This document shows, one piece after another, positions 25,005 to 33,730 of a DNA stretch of 64,000 nucleotides; the stretch's first letter is position 1; each line of letters opens with the position of its first letter. Source of the DNA: Pseudomonas asiatica (GTDB taxonomy: Bacteria > Pseudomonadota > Gammaproteobacteria > Pseudomonadales > Pseudomonadaceae); contig NZ_CP157874.1 in NCBI RefSeq assembly GCF_040214835.1, positions 1,368,001 through 1,432,000 of the forward strand, read 5' to 3'. The notes beneath the pieces are model-generated. The model was not told where the DNA came from, did not search any database, and saw only the letters and a list, made by a program, of their open reading frames with translations. The translations under genes and the position numbers were made by a program.

Positions 25005-25718
25005 ATGCAGTCGATGCCACCGCGTGCGGTAACAGCCATCTGTCACGCTCTGCAGGAGCAGATCGAGCACGGCCTGCTGGCGCCGGGCGGCAAGCTGCCG
25101 GCCGAGCGCAAGCTCAGCGAGGTGTTCGATACCACGCGCATTACCCTGCGTGAGGCGCTGGTGCAGCTCGAAGCCCAGGGGCTGATCTACCGCGAAGAGC
25201 GTCGCGGCTGGTTCGTCGCGCCCGAACGGCTGACCTACGACCTGATCGAGCGCAGCCACTTCCATGCCATGGTCCGCGACCAGGGGCGGGTGCCCAGTAC
25301 CAAACTGTTGTCGGCGCGGCTGCAGCCGGCCTCGGCGGCCATCTGTGCGCGCTTGCAGCTGCCGGCGTTGTCCAGTGTGGTGCGTATCTGCCGGTTACGG
25401 CGGATCGATGGGCGGGCGGTGCTGTATGCCGAGCACTACCTCAACCCCCGGTACTTCCCGGAGATTCTCGAACAGGACCTGGCCCAGTCGCTGACCGAGA
25501 TTTATGGGCGGGTGTATGGCATCCAGTATGGGCAGGTGTGCTTCGAGATCTTGCCGACGGCGTTGCCGGTGGAGGCGGCCAGTGCCTTGAAGGTGTCGGC
25601 GGGAAGCCCAGGGTTGCATATCACCCGGGTCAACAGTGACCAGCATGGGCACCTGATCGACTGTGACCTGGAGTATTGGCGGCATGATGCCATCCGCATC
25701 CGCGCCCAGGCTGGATGA
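25005..25718 (+). CDS. GntR-family regulator with UTRA domain (HutC/PhnR-like)
   Basis: Ligand-responsive transcription factor of 237 residues. The winged HTH spans about residues 8-75 (GGKLPAERKLSEVFDTTRIT and LREALVQLEAQGLIYREER). The UTRA effector domain spans about 95-232 (RICRLRRIDGRAVLYAEHYL, HLIDCDLEYWRHDAIRI). It is divergent from the importer cassette with a perfect palindrome in between, so it most likely represses or activates those genes. Its similarity in type to PhnR/PhnF regulators of phosphonate or phosphate genes supports an organophosphorus substrate, but UTRA regulators also sense sugars and amino acids. Confidence 0.9.
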   Translation: MQSMPPRAVTAICHALQEQIEHGLLAPGGKLPAERKLSEVFDTTRITLREALVQLEAQGLIYREERRGWFVAPERLTYDLIERSHFHAMVRDQGRVPSTKLLSARLQPASAAICARLQLPALSSVVRICRLRRIDGRAVLYAEHYLNPRYFPEILEQDLAQSLTEIYGRVYGIQYGQVCFEILPTALPVEAASALKVSAGSPGLHITRVNSDQHGHLIDCDLEYWRHDAIRIRAQAG

Positions 25719-25723
25719 AAAGT

Positions 25724-25819
25724 TGGCTTCTTCGCGGGTAAACCCGCTCCCACAGGGACCGCACAGGTTTCAGCCTTTGCACAGTACTTGTGGGAGCGGG
25801 TTCACCCGCGAAGAGGCCC
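25724..25819. repeat. REP pair between convergent genes
   Basis: Inverted arms; the last base of the right arm is the last base of the mechanosensitive-channel stop codon. Confidence 0.87.
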
Positions 25820-27948
25820 TAACTGGAAGAACCGGCAGTCACTACCTGCACTGACAACCTTGGCGTTGCCAAATCCAGCCCGGCCTCATCCAGCTGCCGC
25901 TTCAACGCCAGGTTGAACGCCCGCGACACTTCCCACTGCTTGATCGGCGCAGTCTTGAACCGCGCCCGCAAGATCGCCGACCCCGACTCGAAGCTCTCCA
26001 CCCCCTGCAGCTCCAGCGGCGACCAGATGTTGCGGCGCATCAGCGGGTCGTTGCGCAGCTTCTGCCCCACTTCGCGAATCAGCGTGATCGCCTGGTCGAT
26101 GTTCATGCTGTGCGGGATCGCCACGCGGAAGATCGCGTAGCCGAACTCGCGCGAGTAGTTCTTGATGCTCTTGATCTCGCTGAACGGGATGGTATGCACG
26201 ATGCCGTCGATGTCACGCAGGCGCACGGTACGGATGGTCAGCCCCTCCACCGTGCCCAGGTGGCCACCCACATCGACGTAGTCGTCGATGGCCAGCGAGT
26301 CCTCGATGATGATGAACAGCCCGGTGATCAGGTCGGCGACCAACGACTGCGCACCAAAGCCGATGGCCAGACCGATCACACCGGCACCCGCCAGCAGCGG
26401 GGTGACGTTCATGCCCATGTTGGCCAGGGCGACGATCACCGCGATGATGAAGATGACCACGAACATCACGTTGCGGATCAACGGCATCATGGTTTGCGCG
26501 CGGGCGTTGGCCAGGCCTCGGCGCGAGCGCACCAGGGCGTGGTGCACGGCGGTGTCGGCAAGGATCCACACCAGCCAGGCGACGATCAGCGTGCCGGCCA
26601 GGCCCAGCAGGCGCACGCTTATGTCGTGGCCGTCGCCCTCGGCGAAGCTGATCATCGACAGGCCCCACACGCGCAGCCCCAACTCGATGAACACCAGCCA
26701 GATGAACAGGTGCACCAGCAGGTAACCGAAGTTGCGCAGGCGCTCGGCGTACACCGCCTGGCGCTTGTTGGCGCGCTTGGGGTTGGCTGCGTGGCGGCGC
26801 ACCAGGCCGTTGAGCACCATGCACACCACCACCAGCACCGTGCACATCAGCGACTGGCGCAGGGCGGTGCTGGTGTCGCCGGCCGAGATGAAGGTAGCGA
26901 ACAGCGAAATCGCCACCAGGATCAGTGCTGGCACGAACCAGAAGCTGCCGAGGATCTCGATGGTGTCGCTGAGGGTGCGTCGGGTCAGGCGCCGTGACAG
27001 TGGCTGGTTGCGGATCAGGTGGGCGATCGGGCGGCGGAAGCGCAGAATGAACAGCCCGGTGCACAGCGCCGCGATCACGTTGGCCAGGGTGGCCAGGGCG
27101 TGGGCCAGGTGGGTGCCGAGGGCGACCATCAGGCGCGGGTCGCTCATCGCTTCGCCAAACGCGGCGAAACTGCCGATCAGCCACAGCGGGCGGAAGGCCT
27201 GGTGGCGCAGGATGTAAAGGGCGCGGTGGCGGTGGGGGCCGTCGAGCAGCGAGAAGGCAATCACGCAGATGGCCGAGAAACAGGTGCCGACCACCAGTGC
27301 GTAGGCCAGCACCATGGCCAGCGACTTGCCCAGCGACGGCGGCAGCACGAAGCTCAGGTACACGGTGAACACCAGCGCCACCAGCCATGGGCCCAGCTTG
27401 CGCAGGGCAAAGCGCACCAGGTCCCAGGTGCGCGGGTGCTGCGGCAGTTCCTCGCTCAGGCCAAAACGCAGGCGTACCCGATGCCCGACCCAGTTGAAGG
27501 CGTAGGCCAGCACGCTCCAGACGGCGATGACGGCGGCAAAGCCAAACAGAATGGCCGGCCACTGGTGCACCGGCACCATCAACTCGGTCAGTTCGGCCTG
27601 GGCCTGTTCGATTTCCGCGGCCCAGCGATGGAACGGGCTGGCATCGCCGCTGAACTGCTTTTCGAAGTCATGCAGGGCGCCGCCGATCAGGCCGAGCACG
27701 CCTTGTTCGACGGTGGGTTGCGATTGCCTGGTGGCGTCGCGCAGCTTTTTCAGGTCGGCCAGGAGTTTGGCCCGCTGCTGGTCGTTTTCCAGGTTCTTGA
27801 TCACCTCGTCCAGCGACTTGCCCAGCGGTTCGCTGGCTTCTGGCTGCGCGGGCGCGCTGCCACCCAGCAGGCCTGGCAGGCCCGCAGCCTGTAACGGGGT
27901 GACAAACAGGAACAGCAGCAGGAACAGGCAACGCAGGAGGGCAGGCAC
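25819..27948 (-). CDS. MscS-family mechanosensitive channel with large N-terminal region
   Basis: A 709-residue envelope protein. The signal-like start (LLRCLFLLLFLFVTPLQAAG) leads to a periplasmic coiled region (about 35-120) and about ten membrane segments. The MscS core (about 500-640) has the pore helix with small residues (AGAGVIGLAIGFGAQSLVAD) and the beta domain DYVDVGGHLGTVEGLTIRTV. It should release solutes on hypo-osmotic shock. The start is uncertain: GTG at 27948 or TTG at 27954, both behind a GAGG site. Confidence 0.9.
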   Translation of the reverse strand: MPALLRCLFLLLFLFVTPLQAAGLPGLLGGSAPAQPEASEPLGKSLDEVIKNLENDQQRAKLLADLKKLRDATRQSQPTVEQGVLGLIGGALHDFEKQFSGDASPFHRWAAEIEQAQAELTELMVPVHQWPAILFGFAAVIAVWSVLAYAFNWVGHRVRLRFGLSEELPQHPRTWDLVRFALRKLGPWLVALVFTVYLSFVLPPSLGKSLAMVLAYALVVGTCFSAICVIAFSLLDGPHRHRALYILRHQAFRPLWLIGSFAAFGEAMSDPRLMVALGTHLAHALATLANVIAALCTGLFILRFRRPIAHLIRNQPLSRRLTRRTLSDTIEILGSFWFVPALILVAISLFATFISAGDTSTALRQSLMCTVLVVVCMVLNGLVRRHAANPKRANKRQAVYAERLRNFGYLLVHLFIWLVFIELGLRVWGLSMISFAEGDGHDISVRLLGLAGTLIVAWLVWILADTAVHHALVRSRRGLANARAQTMMPLIRNVMFVVIFIIAVIVALANMGMNVTPLLAGAGVIGLAIGFGAQSLVADLITGLFIIIEDSLAIDDYVDVGGHLGTVEGLTIRTVRLRDIDGIVHTIPFSEIKSIKNYSREFGYAIFRVAIPHSMNIDQAITLIREVGQKLRNDPLMRRNIWSPLELQGVESFESGSAILRARFKTAPIKQWEVSRAFNLALKRQLDEAGLDLATPRLSVQVVTAGSSS

Positions 27949-27992
27949 TGGCAAAACTACCTCAGGTCAAACGATTGGCCGAGTGTAGAGGT

Positions 27993-28160
27993 TTATGACG
28001 GCAGTTTCTCGAGGATCTTCCAGCAGGTGAGGCCGAAGATGCCCAGGGTGCCGATCCACATCATCAGCACGCCGATGTTGCGCTCGCGCAGGCTGAAACC
28101 GATGGTCAGCAGCATCAGGAACAGAAATACCGGCACGAACAGGGACAGGAACGGGGACAT
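27993..28160 (-). CDS. Small two-helix membrane protein, unknown
   Basis: A 55-residue protein with two hydrophobic helices (SPFLSLFVPVFLFLMLLTIG and IGVLMMWIGTLGIFGLTCW) separated by a charged turn (FSLRERN). Family not recognised. The ATG at 28160 is chosen because the frame further upstream is REP read-through. It lies between the channel gene and a REP palindrome. Confidence 0.7.
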   Translation of the reverse strand: MSPFLSLFVPVFLFLMLLTIGFSLRERNIGVLMMWIGTLGIFGLTCWKILEKLPS

Positions 28161-28238
28161 GGACAGCAATCCTTTTGCAGTGGGGCCATGTAACAAGCAT
28201 AGCGGGTAGCGGGCGAAGCGGGATTGACCTTGAGCAGG

Positions 28239-28340
28239 TGCAAGCAGGCCTGGCCTCTTCGCGGGTGAACCCGCTCCCACAGGAACTGTGCGGTACCTGT
28301 GGGAGCGGGTTCACCCGCGAAGAGGCCAGGCCTGCTTGCA
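28239..28340. repeat. REP pair forming a perfect 45-bp inverted repeat
   Basis: The left arm 28239-28283 and right arm 28296-28340 are exact reverse complements over 45 bp, separated by only 12 bp. Pairing extends beyond the REP core into flanking sequence (TGCAAGCAGGCCTGG and complement). It ends eight bases before the apeB stop. Confidence 0.92.
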
Positions 28341-28348
28341 TCAAGGCA

Positions 28349-29638
28349 TCAGGGCAACTCGCGGCAACGGTAGAAGGCACTCAGCACCTTCACCAGGTGC
28401 GCCAGGTCATGGCTGCCGCACAGCTCGCGAATCGAATGCATGGCAAAGGTCGGCAAGCCGATATCCACCGTACGCGCGCCCAGGTGGCTGGCGGCAATCG
28501 GCCCGATGGTCGAACCACAGCCCATGTCGCTGCGTACCACGAAGCTCTGCACCGGCACTTCCTCGGCCATGCACAGGTGGCGGAAGAACCCGGCGGTTTC
28601 GCTGTTGGTAGCGTAGCGCTGGTTGTTGTTCACCTTGATTACCGGCCCGGCGTTGAGCTTGGGCCCATGGTTGCCGTCGTGCTTGTCGGCGTAGTTGGGG
28701 TGCACGCCGTGGGCGTTGTCGGCCGACACCATCAGCGAGCGCTGGATGGTGCGCACGTAGGCGTCGCCATCCGGCAGCAGGCGCTGCAGGGTCTGCTCCA
28801 GCATCGGCCCGTCGGCGCCACAGGCCGAGCAGCTGCCGACTTCTTCATGGTCGTTGCACACCAGTACGCAGGTTTCGTCGCTGTCGCCGGCCAGCAGGGC
28901 CTGCAGGCCGGCGTAGCACGACAACAGGTTGTCCAGGCGCGCACCGGCGATGAAGTCGCCGTTCAGGCCGACCAGCGCGGCGTCCTGGGTGTCGTAGAAG
29001 CTCAGCTCGTAATCCAGCACCACATCGGCGATCAGTTCGTGCTCGCGAGCCAGTTGCTCGGTGAGCAGGGCGCGGAAGTCGATGCGTTCGTCACCCGCCA
29101 CCTGGGCCAGGATCGGCGGCAGCTCGTTCTGCGGGTTGATCGCCCAGCCTTCGTTGGCGGTGCGGTTGAGATGGATTGCCAGGTTGGGGATGACCGCGAT
29201 CGGCAGCTTGAAGTCGATCAGCTGGCTTTCGACCTTGCCGTCACGGCGGTAGGTGACCCGGCCGGCCAGCGACAGGTCGCGGTCGAACCATGGCGCCAGC
29301 AGGGCGCCGCCATACACTTCGACGCCCAGTTGCAGGAAGCCCTGGCGCTGCAGCTCGGGCTGCGGCTTGACCCGCAGGCACGGGCTGTCGGTGTGGGCGC
29401 CGACCATGCGGATACCGTTCAGCAACGGTGCCTGCTTGCCCAGCTTGATGGCGATGATCGACGAGTCGTTACGGGTGACGTAGTAGCGGCCGCCAGGCAC
29501 TGTGGCCCAGCTGTCGCGCTCGTCCAGGCGCTGGTAGCCGGCAGCTTCCAGGCGCTGGGCCAGGCTGGCGGTGGCGTGGAAGGGCGTGGGGGAGGCCTTG
29601 AGGAAGTCGATAAGGCCAGAATTCAGTACGTCGCGCAT
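28349..29638 (-). CDS. apeB: M18-family aminopeptidase
   Basis: Zinc aminopeptidase of 429 residues in the M18 family, acting in the cytoplasm on peptides with acidic or neutral N-termini. Family features: [20 protein letters not shown] near the N-terminus, metal-site segments [14 protein letters not shown] (His), [18 protein letters not shown] (Asp, Glu) and [18 protein letters not shown]-terminal [18 protein letters not shown] and [13 protein letters not shown] are also typical. It is flanked by REP pairs on both sides and seems monocistronic. Confidence 0.94.
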   Translation of the reverse strand: MRDVLNSGLIDFLKASPTPFHATASLAQRLEAAGYQRLDERDSWATVPGGRYYVTRNDSSIIAIKLGKQAPLLNGIRMVGAHTDSPCLRVKPQPELQRQGFLQLGVEVYGGALLAPWFDRDLSLAGRVTYRRDGKVESQLIDFKLPIAVIPNLAIHLNRTANEGWAINPQNELPPILAQVAGDERIDFRALLTEQLAREHELIADVVLDYELSFYDTQDAALVGLNGDFIAGARLDNLLSCYAGLQALLAGDSDETCVLVCNDHEEVGSCSACGADGPMLEQTLQRLLPDGDAYVRTIQRSLMVSADNAHGVHPNYADKHDGNHGPKLNAGPVIKVNNNQRYATNSETAGFFRHLCMAEEVPVQSFVVRSDMGCGSTIGPIAASHLGARTVDIGLPTFAMHSIRELCGSHDLAHLVKVLSAFYRCRELP

Positions 29639-29695
29639 AGCTCACTCCAGACAGCAGTGGCGCGAGTTTAGCGTATTAGGTCGACAAATTGTGTC

Positions 29696-29789
29696 TGCCT
29701 CTTCGCGGCTGAAGCCGCTCCCACAGGTACTGCACAACCGTCGAAAGTGGTGCGGTCCCTGTGGGAGCGGCTTTAGCCGCGAAGAGGCC
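29696..29789. repeat. REP pair (GCGGCTGAAGCCGCTCCCACAGG type)
   Basis: Inverted arms with a variant core (GCGGCTNNAGCCGC) between apeB and rluA. Confidence 0.86.
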
Positions 29790-29807
29790 AGTACAGGCTG
29801 TACACAA

Positions 29808-30443
29808 TCAGAAGGGCGCAGGGCACTCGAACTTCAACCGCTCCCCGGACACCGGGTGGGTAAAGCTCAGCATCGAGGCATGCAGGCACAGCCGCTCGTG
29901 GGCAGCCAGTGCCTCGGGGTTGGCATACAGCCGGTCGCCCAGCAGCGGGTGCCCGATCGACAGCATGTGCACGCGCAACTGGTGCGAACGCCCGGTAATC
30001 GGTGTCAGCTCTACCCGGCAGTAATCACCGCAGCGCTCGACGATGCGCCAGAAGGTCAGCGCATGCTTGCCCTGTTCGTGGTCCACCACATGCCGTGGCT
30101 TGGTCGGCGGGTCATAGCGCAACGGCAGGTCGATGCTGCCGCTGTCCAGCGCCGGCTGGCCCCAGCACAGCGCGGTGTAGGCCTTTTCGGTTTCGCGGTC
30201 GTGGAACTGGCGCGACAGCTCACGGTGGCTGTCGGCATCCCGGGCCAGCAGGATGATGCCGGAAGTTTCCCAGTCCAGGCGGTGCACGATCAGCGCGTCG
30301 GGGTAGCCGTTTTCCTGCAGGCGAGTGATCAGGCAGTCCTTGTTGTCCTCGGCGCGGCCGGGTACCGACAGCAGCAGGGTCGGTTTGTTGATCACCAGGA
30401 TGGCGGCGTCTTCGTGCAGGATCTGGATGTTGGACAGCGGCAT
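29808..30443 (-). CDS. rluA: RluA-family pseudouridine synthase
   Basis: Converts uridine to pseudouridine in 23S rRNA (746) and tRNA (32) in the E. coli homologue. The 211-residue length matches RluA (about 219) and there is no S4 domain, unlike RluC/RluD. The catalytic motif is VHRLDWETSGIILLA (Asp about residue 62), followed by KAYTALCWG and TGRSHQLRVHMLSIGHPLLGD. The start MPLSNIQILHED at 30443 is favoured because the upstream frame is REP-derived. Confidence 0.91.
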   Translation of the reverse strand: MPLSNIQILHEDAAILVINKPTLLLSVPGRAEDNKDCLITRLQENGYPDALIVHRLDWETSGIILLARDADSHRELSRQFHDRETEKAYTALCWGQPALDSGSIDLPLRYDPPTKPRHVVDHEQGKHALTFWRIVERCGDYCRVELTPITGRSHQLRVHMLSIGHPLLGDRLYANPEALAAHERLCLHASMLSFTHPVSGERLKFECPAPF

Positions 30444-30475
30444 TGCTTGGTCTCGGTTATATCGGGGAAAACACT

Positions 30476-30578
30476 GGGGCCGCTTTGCGGCCCATCGCGA
30501 CACAAGGCCGCTCCTACAAGGGTTATGCAATTCCCCTGTAGGAGCGGCCTTGTGTCGCGATGGGCTGCAAAGCAGCCC
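30476..30578. repeat. REP pair (CGCGACACAAGGCCGCTCC type)
   Basis: Inverted arms of the second REP class between minE and rluA, with flanking GGGGCNGCTTTGC...GCAAAGCAGCCCC. Confidence 0.87.
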
Positions 30579-30603
30579 CAATGCTCAAAGCCTGGTCGCG
30601 AAA

Positions 30604-30858
30604 TCAGCGATCCGGCAAGGTGATGTTCAGTTCCAGAATCGAGCAGCTACCCTGGTTTTCCAGCTCGATATGCACATCATCGTTGCCGATGTTCACATAT
30701 TTGCGGATCACTTCCAGCAGTTCTTTCTGCAGCGCTGGCAGGTAGTCCGGTTCGCTGCGTTGGCCGCGCTCGTGCGCCACGATGATCTGTAGACGCTCTT
30801 TCGCTACCGACGCGCTGGTAGTTTTCTGTCTGCCACGAAAGAAGTCAAAAAGGTTCAT
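30604..30858 (-). CDS. minE: Cell division topological specificity factor MinE
   Basis: An 84-residue protein that stimulates the MinD ATPase and drives pole-to-pole oscillation. The N-terminal amphipathic and MinD-contact part is [20 protein letters not shown] with [12 protein letters not shown]. The C-terminal dimer domain follows ([19 protein letters not shown]). It starts three bases after the minD stop. The operon order is minC-minD-minE on the minus strand. Confidence 0.97.
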   Translation of the reverse strand: MNLFDFFRGRQKTTSASVAKERLQIIVAHERGQRSEPDYLPALQKELLEVIRKYVNIGNDDVHIELENQGSCSILELNITLPDR

Positions 30859-30861
30859 GGT

Positions 30862-31674
30862 TTACTTGCCTCCAAACAGGCGCGCGAAGAATCCTTGCTT
30901 CGGCACTTCGATGAACCGCAGGGGCTTTTCTTTGCCCAGCAGACGGTCGACGGTATCGCTATAGGCCTGGCCGGCATCGCTCTGGTCGTCGAGGATGACC
31001 GGGATACCCTGGTTGGAAGCCTTGAGCACTGCCTGGCTCTCGGGGATCACACCCTTGAGCTTGATCGCCAGGATCTCTTCGACGTCGGCAATGCTCAGCA
31101 TTTCGCCCTTTTCCACGCGCTCCGGGTGGTAGCGGGTGATCAGCAGGTGTTCCTTGATCGGCTCTTCGCCGTTCTCGGAGCGGCGCGACTTGCTCGACAG
31201 GATGCCCAGCATGCGGTCGGAGTCACGTACCGAGGACACCTCGGGGTTGGTGACCACGACGGCTTCGTCGGCAAAGTACATGGCCAGGTGTGCGCCTTTC
31301 TCGATACCGGCCGGCGAGTCGCAGATGACGAAGTCGAAGTCTTTCTTCAGCTCCATCAGGACCTTTTCCACGCCTTCCTGGGTCAGCGCGTCCTTGTCAC
31401 GGGTCTGGCTGGCGGCCAGCACGTACAGGTTCTCGAGGCGCTTGTCCTTGATCAGGGCCTGTTGCAGGTTGGCTTCGCCGTTGACCACGTTGACGAAGTC
31501 GTACACCACGCGGCGTTCGCAGCCCATGATCAGGTCGAGGTTACGCAGGCCCACGTCGAAGTCGACGATGACGGTCTTGTGGCCACGCAGTGCGAGGCCG
31601 GTACCAATGGCGGCGCTGGTGGTGGTCTTGCCCACACCCCCCTTGCCGGAAGTAACCACGATAATCTTGGCCAA
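30862..31674 (-). CDS. minD: Septum site-determining ATPase MinD
   Basis: Membrane-associated ParA-type ATPase of 270 residues that recruits MinC to the cell poles. It has the deviant Walker A VTSGKGGVGKTTTSAAIG (residues 6-23), switch motifs VDFDVGLRNLDLIMG and FVICDSPAGIEKG, and a C-terminal amphipathic membrane helix (KQGFFARLFGGK). The 101-bp gap to minC is longer than the three-base gap to minE but has no visible terminator. Confidence 0.97.
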   Translation of the reverse strand: MAKIIVVTSGKGGVGKTTTSAAIGTGLALRGHKTVIVDFDVGLRNLDLIMGCERRVVYDFVNVVNGEANLQQALIKDKRLENLYVLAASQTRDKDALTQEGVEKVLMELKKDFDFVICDSPAGIEKGAHLAMYFADEAVVVTNPEVSSVRDSDRMLGILSSKSRRSENGEEPIKEHLLITRYHPERVEKGEMLSIADVEEILAIKLKGVIPESQAVLKASNQGIPVILDDQSDAGQAYSDTVDRLLGKEKPLRFIEVPKQGFFARLFGGK

Positions 31675-31775
31675 GGTGTTTCACCCCTAAAATAATCGGG
31701 ACACACGTCCCTGCAAAAATACAAATAAATGGCAACGGTAAGAAAAGTTGCACTAAAAATGCTGGCAAGTATCCG

Positions 31776-32525
31776 TTAAAGACGGGTGATGTTCAACACG
31801 TCGCCAGACAGGCTGACTTGCACGCCTGTGCCCCACAGCGGGTCGCGGCGCAGGTCCTCGCAGACCTTGTACTGGCCGGCGATGGAGACCATTTCGGCGG
31901 TCATCTGCTGACAGAAGATACGTGCCTTGGTATTGCCTTTGATGCCGGCCAGGGCGCGGCCGCGCATGGCGCCGTACACATGGATGTTGCCATCGGCCAG
32001 AAGTTCCGCCCCCGGGCTGACCGAAGCGGTCACCACCAGGTCGCCGCCCTGGGCGTAGATCTGCTGGCCGCCACGTACTGGCGCAGTGATGATGCGGGTC
32101 GGGCGCACCTCGGGTTCGAGGATTGGTGGCGGGACAGGGGCTGGCTCTGGCTTCTTCACCTCGGGTTCGGGCTCCAGCGGCCGTTCGCGGGCGCCGGATG
32201 GCGGCAGCACCGGCAGGTCGATGGCAATGGCGGCGGCGATGTCCTCGATGCGGTTGGCACGGATGGCCAGGGTACGCAGGCCGTGGTGGCGGCAGATCCG
32301 CATCAAGCCGGGCAGGTCGATTGCCCCCTCGTCGGCCGGCAGCTTGTCCAGCGCCAGCACCAGCGGCGTGTTGCTGAAGAAGTTCGGTGCCTGGGCGACT
32401 TTGGCCGCCAGTTGGCGGTCGAGGGCTTCAAGGTCATTGCGCGCCAGCTCCAGCACTGTAATGGCGAGCATGCTGCCCTTGAGCTGGAACACGGAGGCGG
32501 TGTCGGGTGTGTGGTTTGGGCTCAT
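31776..32525 (-). CDS. minC: Septum site-determining protein MinC
   Basis: Inhibitor of FtsZ ring assembly, 249 residues. The N-terminal domain ([19 protein letters not shown], about 13-105) acts on FtsZ. A proline-rich linker (about 110-140) leads to the beta-helical C-domain ([20 protein letters not shown], about 150-245) that binds MinD and dimerises. The ATG at 32525 aligns with homologues; an ATG nine bases upstream (32534) is also possible. It is divergent from lpxL. Confidence 0.96.
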   Translation of the reverse strand: MSPNHTPDTASVFQLKGSMLAITVLELARNDLEALDRQLAAKVAQAPNFFSNTPLVLALDKLPADEGAIDLPGLMRICRHHGLRTLAIRANRIEDIAAAIAIDLPVLPPSGARERPLEPEPEVKKPEPAPVPPPILEPEVRPTRIITAPVRGGQQIYAQGGDLVVTASVSPGAELLADGNIHVYGAMRGRALAGIKGNTKARIFCQQMTAEMVSIAGQYKVCEDLRRDPLWGTGVQVSLSGDVLNITRL

Positions 32526-32645
32526 GGTCTGCATAGACGGCTTGTTGCGAAAAAAGTGCCCTGACTTATAACGATAAGACCGGTTGCCCGCAACATGCGC
32601 TGATCCGTTGTAGAATGCGCGGCCTTTGTCTTTCCGGAAGCTTCA

Positions 32646-33581
32646 ATGGAACGCCCGCGTTTTCGTCCCTATTTCCTTCACCCACGTTTCTGGGGTCTGT
32701 GGCTGGGCCTGGGCCTGCTGTGGCTGGTGGTCCAGTTGCCGTACCGGGTACTGTTGAAAGTCGGTGCCGTGCTGGGAGCGGTGATGTACCGCTTTGCCGG
32801 TGAGCGGCGGCGCATTGCCGCGCGCAACCTGGAGCTGTGCTTCCCGGAGCTGTCGGTCGACGAACGGCAGCGCCTGCTCAAGGCCAACTTCGCCTCCACC
32901 GGTATCGCCTTCTTCGAAATGGCCATGAGCTGGTGGTGGCCCAAGGCCCGGTTGGCGCGCCTGGCCCATGTCGAGGGGCTGGAGCACCTGCAGGCCGCCC
33001 AGCAGGCGGGGCAGGGGGCCATTCTGATGGCGGTGCACTTCACCACCCTGGAGATCGGCGCCGCACTGCTGGGCCAGCATCACACCATCGATGGCATGTA
33101 CCGCGAGCACGGCAACCCGCTGTTCGACTTCATCCAGCGCAGCGGCCGCGAGCGGCATAACCTCGACTCGCTGGCGGTGGAGCGCGAGGACGTGCGCGGC
33201 ATGCTCAAACTGCTGCGTTCGGGCCGGGCGATCTGGTACGCACCGGATCAGGACTACGGCGCCAAGCAGAGCCTGTTCGTGCCACTGTTCGGCATCCCGG
33301 CGGCGACGGTGACCGCCACCACCAAGTTTGCCCGGTTGGGCAAGGCGCAGGTGATTCCGTTCACCCAGAAGCGCCTGGAGGATGGCAGCGGCTATCGCCT
33401 GGTGATCCACCCGCCGCTGGCGGATTTCCCCGGGGAGAGCGAAGAGGCTGACTGCCTGCGCATCAACCAGTGGGTGGAAAGCGTGTTGCGCGAATGCCCC
33501 GAGCAGTACCTGTGGGCGCACCGCCGGTTCAAGTCGCGGCCCGAAGGGGAGCCGCGGCTGTATGACAAGAAGAAGCGCTGA
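32646..33581 (+). CDS. lpxL: Lipid A biosynthesis lauroyl/secondary acyltransferase (LpxL/HtrB)
   Basis: Inner-membrane acyltransferase adding a secondary acyl chain to Kdo2-lipid A. The 311-residue product has an N-terminal membrane helix (about 15-40), the catalytic HX4E motif in MAVHFTTLEIGAALLG, and typical segments YREHGNPLFDFIQRSGRER and YAPDQDYGAKQSLFVPLFG. The start is behind CCGGAAGC. A possible -10 TAGAAT lies near 32611 in the 120-bp region shared with minC, without a clear -35. Confidence 0.92.
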   Translation: MERPRFRPYFLHPRFWGLWLGLGLLWLVVQLPYRVLLKVGAVLGAVMYRFAGERRRIAARNLELCFPELSVDERQRLLKANFASTGIAFFEMAMSWWWPKARLARLAHVEGLEHLQAAQQAGQGAILMAVHFTTLEIGAALLGQHHTIDGMYREHGNPLFDFIQRSGRERHNLDSLAVEREDVRGMLKLLRSGRAIWYAPDQDYGAKQSLFVPLFGIPAATVTATTKFARLGKAQVIPFTQKRLEDGSGYRLVIHPPLADFPGESEEADCLRINQWVESVLRECPEQYLWAHRRFKSRPEGEPRLYDKKKR

Positions 33582-33597
33582 ATTTTCTTTTGCCTGT

Positions 33598-33697
33598 GCC
33601 GGCCTATTCGCGGGTGAACCCGCTCCCACAGGTTCTCCACAGGCCTTGAAGGCTGTGCAATACCTGTGGGAGCGGGTTTACCCGCGAAAGGGCCGGC
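33598..33697. repeat. REP pair (GCGGGTNAACCCGCTCCCACAGG type)
   Basis: Inverted arms between lpxL and the patatin gene. Confidence 0.87.
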
Positions 33698-33730
33698 ACT
33701 GACAGCACACCAACCCCAGGAAGGACTCCT

